This document shows positions 1-5,144 of a DNA stretch of 5,144 nucleotides, piece after piece. The DNA comes from a bacterium. GTDB taxonomy: Bacteria; Verrucomicrobiota; Verrucomicrobiia; Limisphaerales; J093. How positions within the stretch are numbered: the first letter of the stretch is position 1; every line of letters begins with the position of its first letter. A program made the position numbers and the translations under genes. The DNA is taken from assembly GCA_021784265.1 (NCBI GenBank), contig JAJXTA010000287.1, positions 1-5,144 on the forward strand, written 5' to 3'. The notes beneath the pieces were generated by a model. The model was given only the letters and a program-made list of their open reading frames with translations. It was not told the DNA's origin and did no database searches.

Positions 1-250
1 TGTGCGGTTGGCGCTTGAGCGAGGCGAGGACCTCCTCGGCATCCCGCTCGATGCCCAGGGGCACCGCCAGGTTGCCGTTATCGCCGACGACCTTGGCCAG
101 GGTGGACAGGTTGCTGAGCAGGGCGCTGCGAAAGCTGACCTGATCGTACACAGCGAAGGCCAGGCCGGCCAGCAAGAGGGCGGTCGTGCTGGTGGCCATG
201 ACCAGGAGCATCAGTTTGCGTTTGATGGAGAGGTCCTGAAAGGCGGCCAT
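1..250 (-). CDS. Membrane sensor protein with CHASE8-like periplasmic domain, N-terminal fragment (YfiN-like diguanylate cyclase or histidine kinase)
   Basis: The first 83 residues of a longer protein are visible; the rest runs off the left edge. A short basic cytoplasmic segment (LSIKRKLM, residues 7-14) precedes one transmembrane helix at about 13-35 (LMLLVMATSTTALLLAGLAF). A periplasmic helix follows, and then NLAVPLGIERDAEEVLASL (60-78) leading into KRQPH. The pattern of small residues, acidic-Ala-Glu-Glu and 'LxxLxxxP' matches CHASE8, the sensor region of YfiN-type proteins. The family normally continues with a second membrane helix, HAMP, and GGDEF or a histidine kinase core, none of which is visible here. 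The ATG lies 7 bp after the stop of the yfiR-like gene, so the two are very likely cotranscribed; no strong Shine-Dalgarno is seen. The YfiR neighbour favours a role as the inner-membrane partner that YfiR controls. I am confident of a membrane sensor, moderately confident of CHASE8, and cannot tell the output domain. Confidence 0.75.
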   Translation of the reverse strand, partial: MAAFQDLSIKRKLMLLVMATSTTALLLAGLAFAVYDQVSFRSALLSNLSTLAKVVGDNGNLAVPLGIERDAEEVLASLKRQPH

Positions 251-257
251 AAGGTGC

Positions 258-851
258 TCAGGTGTGGGTGATGGGGTTAAGGGCTAAGCGGAGCAATTTG
301 GAACTGATTTGCAGGTGGGCGCGCGTGGCGGCGGGCTCGTTGACCTCGAAGCGGATCTTGCTGCCGACCGTCGTGAAGTTGATGATCCCGGCGACGGCGG
401 CCCCGGGCTCGACTTCGGTGACCGTCAAGACACTGGCCCGCTTGAGGCCCGCGAGGATCAGGCCGAGCTGGGTCTTCTCCGAGTTGCTGATAAACAGCAG
501 GTGGCACTGGGTGGCTTCCGCCGGTCGAGTGAGGCGTTTGACGACGATGCGGCGTCGGTCGATCCGCTTGTCCCGGACCATGGCGTCCAGCCAGCCCCCA
601 AAGGGGTCGTCGCCGAGGATGCCGATGGTGATGGGGGTTTCCGGGGCGGGGAAGGCTGTGGGGGGCCAGTCCACGAATTTGGCGAAGTTGTAGAGGAAGG
701 CGGCCTTGACTTGGTACTCCAGGCTCTGGGCTTCCTGGGCGCGAGTCGTGGCCGGGGCGGTGACCAAGGCGAGGGCGAGGCAGGCGGCCCCGAGGCGGGT
801 GATCCAGGCCCGTCGGCGGCTCGCGTGGGATGGTGCGTCCGGAAACAACAT
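258..851 (-). CDS. YfiR family (DUF4154) periplasmic regulatory protein
   Basis: The product has 197 residues, close to the usual size of the family (about 170-200). An N-terminal signal peptide is visible: Arg-rich n-region (RRRAW, 12-16), hydrophobic stretch about 19-32, and a probable cleavage after TTRA (residue 38). The mature part carries YfiR/DUF4154 hallmarks in order: EYQVKAAFLYNFAKFVDWP (45-63), ILGDDPFG (78-85), CHLLFIS (116-122), GIINF (155-159), KIRFEVN (165-171) and LQISSKLLRLA (180-190). In Pseudomonas aeruginosa, YfiR is a periplasmic repressor of the diguanylate cyclase YfiN; here the downstream gene encodes a CHASE8-like sensor, which fits such a pair. The only mature cysteine is C116, so the intramolecular disulfides reported for P. 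aeruginosa YfiR cannot form. The ATG at 851 is the only good start in frame, although no clear ribosome binding site precedes it. Family assignment is strong; the exact signal is unknown. Confidence 0.9.
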   Translation of the reverse strand: MLFPDAPSHASRRRAWITRLGAACLALALVTAPATTRAQEAQSLEYQVKAAFLYNFAKFVDWPPTAFPAPETPITIGILGDDPFGGWLDAMVRDKRIDRRRIVVKRLTRPAEATQCHLLFISNSEKTQLGLILAGLKRASVLTVTEVEPGAAVAGIINFTTVGSKIRFEVNEPAATRAHLQISSKLLRLALNPITHT

Positions 852-898
852 GGGACAACGGCGGCGGCGCCGGAGGGAGGGGGAGGTCGTCGAGCCAG

Positions 899-3043
899 TT
901 AGAAATGCCAGGTTATCTGCCCGTAAACACCTCGTTGGATCTCAATGGTTTGTGTATTGATGAAGGTGGGCGTGAATTCGAGGTGTTGGGAGTGGAGGAG
1001 GTTTTGACCCACAATCGAAACTTCAAGGTTCGGGCGCGCGTGCCAGGCCAAACGCACGTCCATCTCGACGTAGCTGGGGACCCCGAGGGTCGGCAGACTG
1101 TCCACGTAGCGCAGCTCTTGATCCAACTCGAGATGGGCCGGCAGGTCCATCGAGGAACGGAGCATGAACTGGTGGCGGGGGCTCTTGCCGGTGTCGAGCA
1201 GGGAGGTGTAGTCGAGGCTGCCCGGCCCGCGCTGCAGATTCATCTCCAGAAACGTGTAGGAACCGCGGAGCTGCCACCATCGCTCCACTTGCCAGTTGAC
1301 CCCGAGTTCGGCGCCATAGGTGTTGCCTTTCAGGTTGTTGGCGCCGGTGAAGGGCGCAACTAAGTGGGGGGGGCCGGAGGTAAGGTCCAGGACTGGGATC
1401 CCCGGCTCGATGCTGCGCAGATGTTGGTAGTCGTTGTAATAGAGCGAGAGGTCAAACGAGACCTGGTCGATGGGCTGGAAGCGGTAACCGATTTCGTAAG
1501 CCAGCTCCTCCTCGGACAGGAAGTTGCCGTCCCCATACACGCTTTCCACGATCGGTACCGGCGAGCCCATGGTGCCTGGGGGCAGGATCCCCTGGTTGAG
1601 CACCAACCCTTCCTCCGCCCGGGAAGGTGTGCGGACCGCGCGGGAGACTGAGGTCCAGAAGGTGTGGCGTTCGGCCGGAGTCCAGGCGAGCCGGGCGGAG
1701 GGTTGGATTTCGAAGCCGGTGAAGTCGTTATGTTCGAACTTGGAGCCCAGGGTGAGATGAAGGCGGTCCTCGACCAGGAGGATCTCATCCTGGAGGAAGG
1801 CGCTGAAGAGCTGGAGGCGGCGGTCGGTAGGGTAGAGGGCGACGGCGGGGCTGTTGCCGACGTTATCGGCCATGAGGCGGTAGCCGAGGCCCCAGAGGAT
1901 GTCTTGGCGCTGGCCCAGGGGAAAGCGGTGCTGAAAATCAAGGTCGAACGTCTGCTGGTCGTCTTGGAAGATGGCCACGTCGCGGGCGTAGCGGTCGTAA
2001 TAGACCTGGAGCTTTAGGTCGGAATCTTCGGAGAAGGTGTGGGTGAGCCGGCCCAGGAGGTTGCCGCCGCGAATGGTCCCTTGGTCGGGGAGCGCGCTCT
2101 GGTAGGTGGGCGCGACGGTGAGTTGGGGCACGGTGTAGGTGTCGTTGATGAGGCCGTCGTAGGCGTCCCCTTGGAAGGTGAGCTGGGTGTTGGCACTGAC
2201 ATCCCAATCCATCCGGAAACCGCCTTGGCCGGCCTGCGAGGCGTCGTTGGCGTCCATCCCGCTGGGCAGCACGTAGTCACTCCGATTGTAGTATTTGCCG
2301 TACACCCGGTAATACACGTCGTCGCTCAGCTTGCCCCCATAGCGGAAGCCGCCGAAGCCCAGGTCTTCACTGCCGGCGCCGCCTTCGAGCAACGTGCCCT
2401 GGGTCTCCTTGGCGCTCTTGGTGATGATATTGATGACCCCGTCCACGGCGTTCGCGCCCCACAAGCTGGCGCCGGGACCGCGGATCACCTCGATGCGGTC
2501 CAGGTCCTCGAGCAACGTGTCTTGTTGGTCCCAGAACACCCCGGAGAAGAGCGGGGTATAGACGCTGCGCCCATCCATGAGGACGAGGAGTTTGTTGGCG
2601 AAGAGGTCATTGAAGCCGCGCGAGCTGATCGCCCAGTCGTGAGCATCGACCTGGGCCACGTCCAGGCCCGGCGCCAGGCGGAGGGCCTCGGGGATGCTGG
2701 TGGCCCCGGAGCGCCGAATGTCGTCCTGGGTGATCACCGTAATGGCCGCCGCCGCCTCGGAGAGTTTCTCCTTCTTCTTGGAGACGGACGTGACCTTGAT
2801 GTTGCTCAGCTCCTCCAGACTGAGGTCCGCGAAGTCGGAGGGCGACTTGTGGGCCAGGTCGGCGTCGCTGGCCCAAGCGGCCGCGACGGCAATCAGACTG
2901 GCAAGACCGAGCGCCAGGGGCTCAGCCCGGCGGCGGGGGCGGAGAGGCCGGAGGGCGGTCGGCCGGACCGTCGATTGGGGTGAGGGGCGCGCGCGGCGCC
3001 TCGATGAGGCAGTGAGGCTACTCGAGTCGTGGCCAGATTCCAT
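899..3043 (-). CDS. TonB-dependent outer-membrane receptor (plug plus beta-barrel)
   Basis: The product has 714 residues, within the normal receptor range. An Arg/Ser/Pro-rich leader (1-40) precedes a hydrophobic segment (43-56) and a probable signal cleavage at AWA/SD (58/59). The plug domain spans about 92-210: ITVITQDDIRRSG (101-113), IPEALRLAPGLDV (117-129), SRGFNDLFANKLLVLMDGRS (141-160) and the signature RIEVIRGPGASLWGANAV (183-200) followed by DGVINIITKS. The remainder is Gly/aromatic-rich with alternating polar and hydrophobic stretches typical of a 22-strand barrel, and it ends in QITWHF, the terminal aromatic expected of outer-membrane proteins. No STN signalling domain and no cysteine are seen. 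Such receptors import scarce nutrients with energy from TonB-ExbBD; the ligand cannot be read from the sequence. It is probably the first gene of an operon with the YfiR and sensor genes, which suggests a sensory role as well as or instead of uptake. The ATG at 3043 is supported because an in-frame stop lies 17 codons upstream and no alternative start leaves a usable signal peptide. Confidence 0.93.
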   Translation of the reverse strand: MESGHDSSSLTASSRRRARPSPQSTVRPTALRPLRPRRRAEPLALGLASLIAVAAAWASDADLAHKSPSDFADLSLEELSNIKVTSVSKKKEKLSEAAAAITVITQDDIRRSGATSIPEALRLAPGLDVAQVDAHDWAISSRGFNDLFANKLLVLMDGRSVYTPLFSGVFWDQQDTLLEDLDRIEVIRGPGASLWGANAVDGVINIITKSAKETQGTLLEGGAGSEDLGFGGFRYGGKLSDDVYYRVYGKYYNRSDYVLPSGMDANDASQAGQGGFRMDWDVSANTQLTFQGDAYDGLINDTYTVPQLTVAPTYQSALPDQGTIRGGNLLGRLTHTFSEDSDLKLQVYYDRYARDVAIFQDDQQTFDLDFQHRFPLGQRQDILWGLGYRLMADNVGNSPAVALYPTDRRLQLFSAFLQDEILLVEDRLHLTLGSKFEHNDFTGFEIQPSARLAWTPAERHTFWTSVSRAVRTPSRAEEGLVLNQGILPPGTMGSPVPIVESVYGDGNFLSEEELAYEIGYRFQPIDQVSFDLSLYYNDYQHLRSIEPGIPVLDLTSGPPHLVAPFTGANNLKGNTYGAELGVNWQVERWWQLRGSYTFLEMNLQRGPGSLDYTSLLDTGKSPRHQFMLRSSMDLPAHLELDQELRYVDSLPTLGVPSYVEMDVRLAWHARPNLEVSIVGQNLLHSQHLEFTPTFINTQTIEIQRGVYGQITWHF

Positions 3044-3171
3044 GAGGCGGCGATGTTGGCGCTTTCCGGACGGTTTGGGTCTGGACGGGAATCATGGCAC
3101 TGTTGCCGGGTCTGGGGACGGTACCTCAGCCCGTAGGGGCACGGCTTCGGAAACGACTCGGCCTGAATCGG

Positions 3172-3201
3172 TCCATGTGATTCATATCGTCAATACATGG
3201 A
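3172..3201. repeat. Inverted repeat TCCATGT / ACATGGA, possible operator
   Basis: TCCATGT (3172-3178) and ACATGGA (3195-3201) are perfect 7-bp reverse complements separated by 16 bp (3179-3194), with arm centres 23 bp apart. The repeat sits in the AT-rich island of the divergent intergenic region and brackets the minus-strand TTGACG hexamer. Two half-sites about two helical turns apart is a common arrangement for a dimeric regulator. It could also be chance: a 7-bp match at some spacing within a 460-bp spacer is not rare. Confidence 0.35.
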
Positions 3202-3311
3202 ATTACTGAAACTCGATAGTGGGGAATAGCCCTGCCCGGGCCGGGGCGCCCGAGGCCGAGCCCGCGGGCGGGAGAGGCCGGACAACCAGGCCGCGGACCA
3301 GACGGCCCGCG

Positions 3312-3330
3312 CCCGCGCGCCGCGGGGTTT
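3312..3330 (+). terminator. Weak terminator-like GC hairpin
   Basis: CCCGCG (3312-3317) and CGCGGG (3321-3326) can form a 6-bp all-GC stem with a 3-base loop, followed by G and TTT (3328-3330). Only three Ts follow, the loop is tight, and no plus-strand gene ends upstream, so this is most likely a product of the GC-rich background. It could act as an attenuating structure in a 5' leader if plus-strand transcription starts in the AT-rich island. Confidence 0.12.
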
Positions 3331-3370
3331 GGCGCTTGCCTGGCCGGTCGAGGTCGTTAGGGTGGCGGCT

Positions 3371-3508
3371 ATGACGGCGCAGACACGCGAAGCCGCAGCC
3401 CGCCCGCGACGGACGTCCAAAATGATCCGCCGCGCGCCGGTCGCTGCTCTCGCGCCCAGGCGAGGGAGCGAAAGAGGCGATGCCCGCGGCGGAGCGGGGG
3501 GCGTATGA
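3371..3508 (+). CDS. Doubtful 45-residue basic ORF overlapping the methyltransferase start by ATGA
   Basis: An ATG at 3371 opens 45 codons ending in TGA at 3506-3508, so its stop overlaps the ATG of the methyltransferase in an ATGA arrangement typical of translational coupling. AGGGTGG (3359-3365) lies six bases before the ATG and could be a ribosome binding site. The peptide is rich in Arg, Ala and Gly and resembles nothing I recognise. Codon third positions are about 70% G/C, no better than background, and the composition is what random GC-rich DNA would encode. It may be a leader peptide coupled to the methyltransferase, but chance is more likely. Confidence 0.15.
   Translation: MTAQTREAAARPRRTSKMIRRAPVAALAPRRGSERGDARGGAGGV
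3491..3501 (+). promoter_or_regulatory. Ribosome binding site of the methyltransferase
   Basis: GGAG (3491-3494) followed by a run of G (3496-3501) precedes the ATG at 3505. GGAG sits ten bases upstream, slightly long but workable, and supports this ATG as the start. No in-frame ATG was found over the preceding 130 bases. Confidence 0.5.
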
Positions 3509-4326
3509 GCTTGCCGCCCGCTGGCCGTATCGACGCCTTTGCCGCCATCGAACGAACCGCCCTCAGCATCGAGGGCCAACTGACTCCCAAGGAGATTCGG
3601 TTCCTCTGCCTGTTGGCCGCCTTTCCCACGTGCGCGGGTGAGGTGCTGGAGATCGGCAGCTTCAAAGGACGCTCGACCACGGTGTTGGCCAAGGCGGCGA
3701 GCCTCGCTGGGCAAGGTGCCGTGGTGGCGGTGGATCCGTTGACTTCGCCCGCGGCCACCGACCCGAGTCTGGGGGGGCAAAGTTCTGGCTGGGCGGATTT
3801 CCAGGCCAATCTCGAGCGGGCGGGCGTTCGGGCGCGGGTCGAGTTCTACCGCGAGCGCTCCAGCGCGCTGGCGGCGCGGCGGCCGGCGGCGCGGCGGATT
3901 CGCCTGCTGTGGATCGACGGTGATCATACCGCGGCCGGGGCCAAAGCCGACTTGGCGTTCTTCGCCCCCTTCCTGGCTGATGGGGCGATTGTGGCGTTGC
4001 ACGACGTGCTCCACAACGACGGGGGCCCAGCCCGCGTGTTCGCCGAAGACCTGCTACTCTCTCCTGGTTTTGGTCCCGCCGGGCTTTGTGGCTCCATCGG
4101 TTGGTCGCAGTGGTTCGCCGACCCAGCGGGGTGTGTGCCCTATCGCCGGGCCAAGCTGCGGCTCTATCGCCGACTCCAACGCTTCATCCCCTATGTGGCC
4201 TTTGGCGGGGATATCGACGGTTGGGCCAAATTGGGCTACAAGCTGGCGCGGGCGAGGATTCCGCACGGGGAGGTCAGCCCAGCCGCGTGGCGGGCCAAAG
4301 TCCGCTTCCACCCGCTGGCGGCCTGA
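3505..4326 (+). CDS. Class I SAM-dependent methyltransferase (Methyltransf_24-like)
   Basis: The product has 273 residues and no signal peptide or membrane segment, so it is probably cytoplasmic. The Rossmann-like core spans about 27-170. Motif I is EVLEIGSFKGRSTT (46-59), the SAM-binding loop in the form seen in Methyltransf_24 proteins. VVAVDP (73-78) carries the acidic residue expected to hold the SAM ribose (D77). LLWIDGDHTAAGAKADL (134-150) is a strongly typical family motif, and GAIVALHDV (160-168) follows. In related enzymes the D and H residues in these two motifs often bind a metal or lie in the active site. Residues about 190-273 form a basic, aromatic C-terminal extension I cannot assign. 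An in-frame 15-bp tandem repeat encodes AARRPAARR (123-131). Related enzymes modify small molecules or sugars, often in surface-glycan or natural-product loci, but no such genes are visible and the substrate is unknown. The gene stands alone on its strand and converges on the response regulator with a 17-bp gap. Confidence 0.87.
   Translation: MSLPPAGRIDAFAAIERTALSIEGQLTPKEIRFLCLLAAFPTCAGEVLEIGSFKGRSTTVLAKAASLAGQGAVVAVDPLTSPAATDPSLGGQSSGWADFQANLERAGVRARVEFYRERSSALAARRPAARRIRLLWIDGDHTAAGAKADLAFFAPFLADGAIVALHDVLHNDGGPARVFAEDLLLSPGFGPAGLCGSIGWSQWFADPAGCVPYRRAKLRLYRRLQRFIPYVAFGGDIDGWAKLGYKLARARIPHGEVSPAAWRAKVRFHPLAA
3870..3897 (+). repeat. In-frame 15-bp tandem duplication inside the methyltransferase gene
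   Basis: The 13-base string GGCGGCGCGGCGG occurs at 3870-3882 and again at 3885-3897, a period of 15 bp. In frame this encodes AARRP followed by AARR (residues 123-131), in the segment between the SAM-ribose region and the WIDGDH strand. The length is a multiple of three, so the frame is kept. It looks like slippage or a small duplication in a surface loop. Confidence 0.75.
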
Positions 4327-4343
4327 GGAGGGCCGGGGCCGGC

Positions 4344-4973
4344 TTACGCCTGCGGCGCGACCGCCAAGTTCTTGATGCCTTCGAGCTCGGGCTTGACGAG
4401 TTTCTCGTAGCAGTCGGGGCAGATACCGTGGCTGAACCTGGCGGCGGAGCGCTCCATGATGTAGGCCTCGACCTGTTGCCAGTAGTTCTTGTCGTTACGG
4501 ATCTTTTTGCAATAGAGGCAGATTGGCAAGAGGCCCTGGAGCTGTTTGACGTGGCTGAGCGCCGCTTCCAGCTCACGGACCCGCTCCGCCAAGCTGGTCT
4601 GGAGCTCGACGATGCGCTGGCCGACCTGCACACGCGCGCGCAGCTCCTCGACATCGAACGGCTTGGTCATGTAATCGCTGGCGCCGGCGGTGAGGCCAGA
4701 GACGACGTCGGCCCGGCTGTCGCGCGCGGTGAGCAGGATGAGGTGCTTGCTGCCGGTGGCGGCGTTGCCCCGCGCCAAAGCGCAGACGTCCAGTCCACTT
4801 AGCCCGGGCATCATCCAGTCCAGGATGGCCAGTTGGGGCGAGCCCGGCTCTTGGAGGCAGGCCCAAGCCTCGGTTCCGTCCTTGGTGGAAAGGACCTCGT
4901 AGCCCCACTTGGCCAGGCGCGCCTCGAGCAGTCGGCGCGAGACGGCATCGTCTTCGGCAATCAAAACTCTCAT
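4344..4973 (-). CDS. Response regulator with C-terminal Cys4 (putative zinc-binding) module
   Basis: The product has 209 residues. The receiver domain (1-118) is complete: acidic cluster E7-D8-D9, phosphorylatable D52 in LAILDWMMPGLSG (48-60), switch T82 in LILLTARD (78-85), and conserved K104 in YMTKPF (101-106). A likely coiled coil follows (about 115-147, IVELQTSLAERVRELEAAL). The C-terminal module (146-195) reads LQGLLPICLYCKKIR, then NYWQQVEAYI, then FSHGICPDCYEKL. It has two CxxC pairs (C152/C155 and C185/C188), suggesting one bound zinc. I recognise this module as recurrent at the ends of response regulators and sensor proteins in several phyla, but know of no established function. There is no DNA-binding or enzymatic output domain, so it may act by protein contact. 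The gene overlaps the histidine kinase stop by ATGA, which fixes the start and implies translational coupling and a cognate pair. Confidence 0.93.
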   Translation of the reverse strand: MRVLIAEDDAVSRRLLEARLAKWGYEVLSTKDGTEAWACLQEPGSPQLAILDWMMPGLSGLDVCALARGNAATGSKHLILLTARDSRADVVSGLTAGASDYMTKPFDVEELRARVQVGQRIVELQTSLAERVRELEAALSHVKQLQGLLPICLYCKKIRNDKNYWQQVEAYIMERSAARFSHGICPDCYEKLVKPELEGIKNLAVAPQA

Positions 4974-5144
4974 GCGGACTGGGTGGGGACGGTATCGGTC
5001 GGAGCAGCGGGTGGCAATCCCGGAAGCGCGAGGGTGATTTCGGTGCCGACCCCCAGCTCGCTGCGGATCGTCAAGGAGCCGCCGTGCACTTCGGTGAGGC
5101 GCTTGGCGATGGTCAGCCCCAGGCCCGAGCCCTGTTGCTCGTAG
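4970..5144 (-). CDS. Sensor histidine kinase, C-terminal fragment (HATPase_c)
   Basis: Only the last 57 residues are in the window; the gene continues past the right edge. The visible part holds the G2 box and the end of the ATP-binding domain: YEQQGSGLGLTIAKRL, then TEVHGGSLTIRSELGVGTEITLALP. This matches the usual GxGLGL...HGG...S..G.GT......P pattern of histidine kinase HATPase domains. A Pro/Ala/Thr-rich tail of about 16 residues follows and ends with Ser-Ala. The TGA (4972-4970) overlaps the ATG of the response regulator, so the kinase is very likely its phosphodonor. The sensor domain, the histidine box and any extra domains cannot be seen, so the signal is unknown. Confidence 0.9.
   Translation of the reverse strand, partial: YEQQGSGLGLTIAKRLTEVHGGSLTIRSELGVGTEITLALPGLPPAAPTDTVPTQSA

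Larger units (their letters stand above)
3044..3504. promoter_or_regulatory. Divergent intergenic region with likely promoters for both flanking genes
   Basis: This 461-bp stretch separates the start of the minus-strand receptor operon from the start of the plus-strand methyltransferase, so it should hold promoters in both directions. Most of it is very GC-rich, but about 3172-3230 is clearly AT-richer than anything around it. Within that island the minus strand has TTGACG (3193-3188), a good -35-like hexamer, but its -10 at the right spacing (CGATTC or GATTCA) is poor. A TATGAA hexamer (3186-3181) is another weak minus-strand candidate. I see no convincing plus-strand promoter. I looked on the minus strand for a cobalamin riboswitch (common before TonB receptors) and a c-di-GMP riboswitch and found neither conserved core. 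The sections 3044-3160 and 3230-3370 hold no gene I can support. Confidence 0.45.

Noticed and set aside
309..902. Plus-strand ORF of 197 codons opposite the YfiR gene
   Set aside because: The minus-strand frame has the signal peptide and full YfiR motif order; this frame has low-complexity Gly/Asp/Glu-rich sequence only.
2039..2983. 314-residue plus-strand ORF opposite the TonB receptor
   Set aside because: It lies wholly antisense to the plug domain and early barrel of a clear receptor, and its translation is a Gly/Val/Ala/Glu-rich shadow with no recognisable domain.
3077..3121. Imperfect direct repeat GGGTCTGG(..)ACGG, 31 bp apart, in the receptor leader
   Set aside because: The copies differ by a 2-base insertion and are simple G-rich strings; this is likely chance in GC-rich DNA.
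3044..3171. Riboswitch (cobalamin or c-di-GMP) in the receptor leader
   Set aside because: I read the minus strand for the conserved cores of both classes and found neither; a short GCCC-CTAC-GGGC hairpin alone is not evidence.
3190..4014. 274-residue minus-strand ORF opposite the methyltransferase
   Set aside because: It is low in hydrophobic residues, rich in Arg, Pro and Gly, and shows no family motif. The opposite strand carries clear methyltransferase motifs across the same bases. High GC content makes such antisense ORFs common.
4327..4343. Possible terminator between the convergent genes (GCCG-GGGC-CGGC)
   Set aside because: The stem is only 4 bp and no T-run follows on either strand, so it is not a convincing intrinsic terminator.
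4086..4802. 238-codon plus-strand ORF spanning the methyltransferase end and the response regulator
   Set aside because: It crosses two well-supported genes in other frames and shows no motif of its own.

Overview
This window appears to be bacterial chromosome from a Gram-negative (diderm) organism of high GC content. Reading frames are strongly G/C-biased at third positions, and most real genes carry long spurious ORFs on the opposite strand. The diderm assignment rests on an outer-membrane TonB-dependent receptor that ends in an aromatic residue and on a periplasmic YfiR-family protein. The combination (a generic TonB receptor with the 'SVSKK...' N-terminus, YfiR, a CHASE8-like sensor, and a response regulator with a Cys4 'LLPIC..CKKIR' tail) is one I associate with Verrucomicrobiota and some Proteobacteria/Desulfobacterota. 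That placement is a guess; no rRNA or marker gene is present.

Left part (1-3043, all minus strand): an apparent operon read right to left. It consists of a TonB-dependent receptor (899-3043), then 47 bp later a YfiR/DUF4154 periplasmic protein (258-851), then 7 bp later the N-terminus of a membrane sensor (1-250, cut by the window edge). The sensor's periplasmic part looks like CHASE8, the sensory domain of the diguanylate cyclase YfiN. In the known Pseudomonas YfiBNR system, the periplasmic protein YfiR restrains the cyclase YfiN and the outer-membrane protein YfiB relieves this. Here a TonB receptor occupies the outer-membrane position. The output domain of the sensor lies outside the window, so it may be GGDEF or a histidine kinase.

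Middle (3044-3504): a 461-bp non-coding spacer between divergently oriented genes. It is mostly GC-rich, with one AT-rich island (about 3172-3230) that contains a perfect 7-bp inverted repeat and is the best place for promoters or an operator. A doubtful 45-codon ORF (3371-3508) overlaps the next gene start by ATGA.

Right part: a plus-strand class I SAM-dependent methyltransferase (3505-4326) converges, with a 17-bp gap, on a minus-strand two-component pair. That pair is the C-terminal end of a histidine kinase (4970-5144, cut by the window edge) and, overlapping it by ATGA, a response regulator (4344-4973). The regulator has a receiver domain, a coiled coil and a C-terminal Cys4 putative zinc-binding module in place of a DNA-binding domain.

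Taken together the window is dominated by envelope sensing and signal transduction, with one methyltransferase of unknown substrate between the two signalling units. I see no mobile elements, CRISPR arrays, tRNA or rRNA. All family assignments come from reading motifs by eye, not from database searches.
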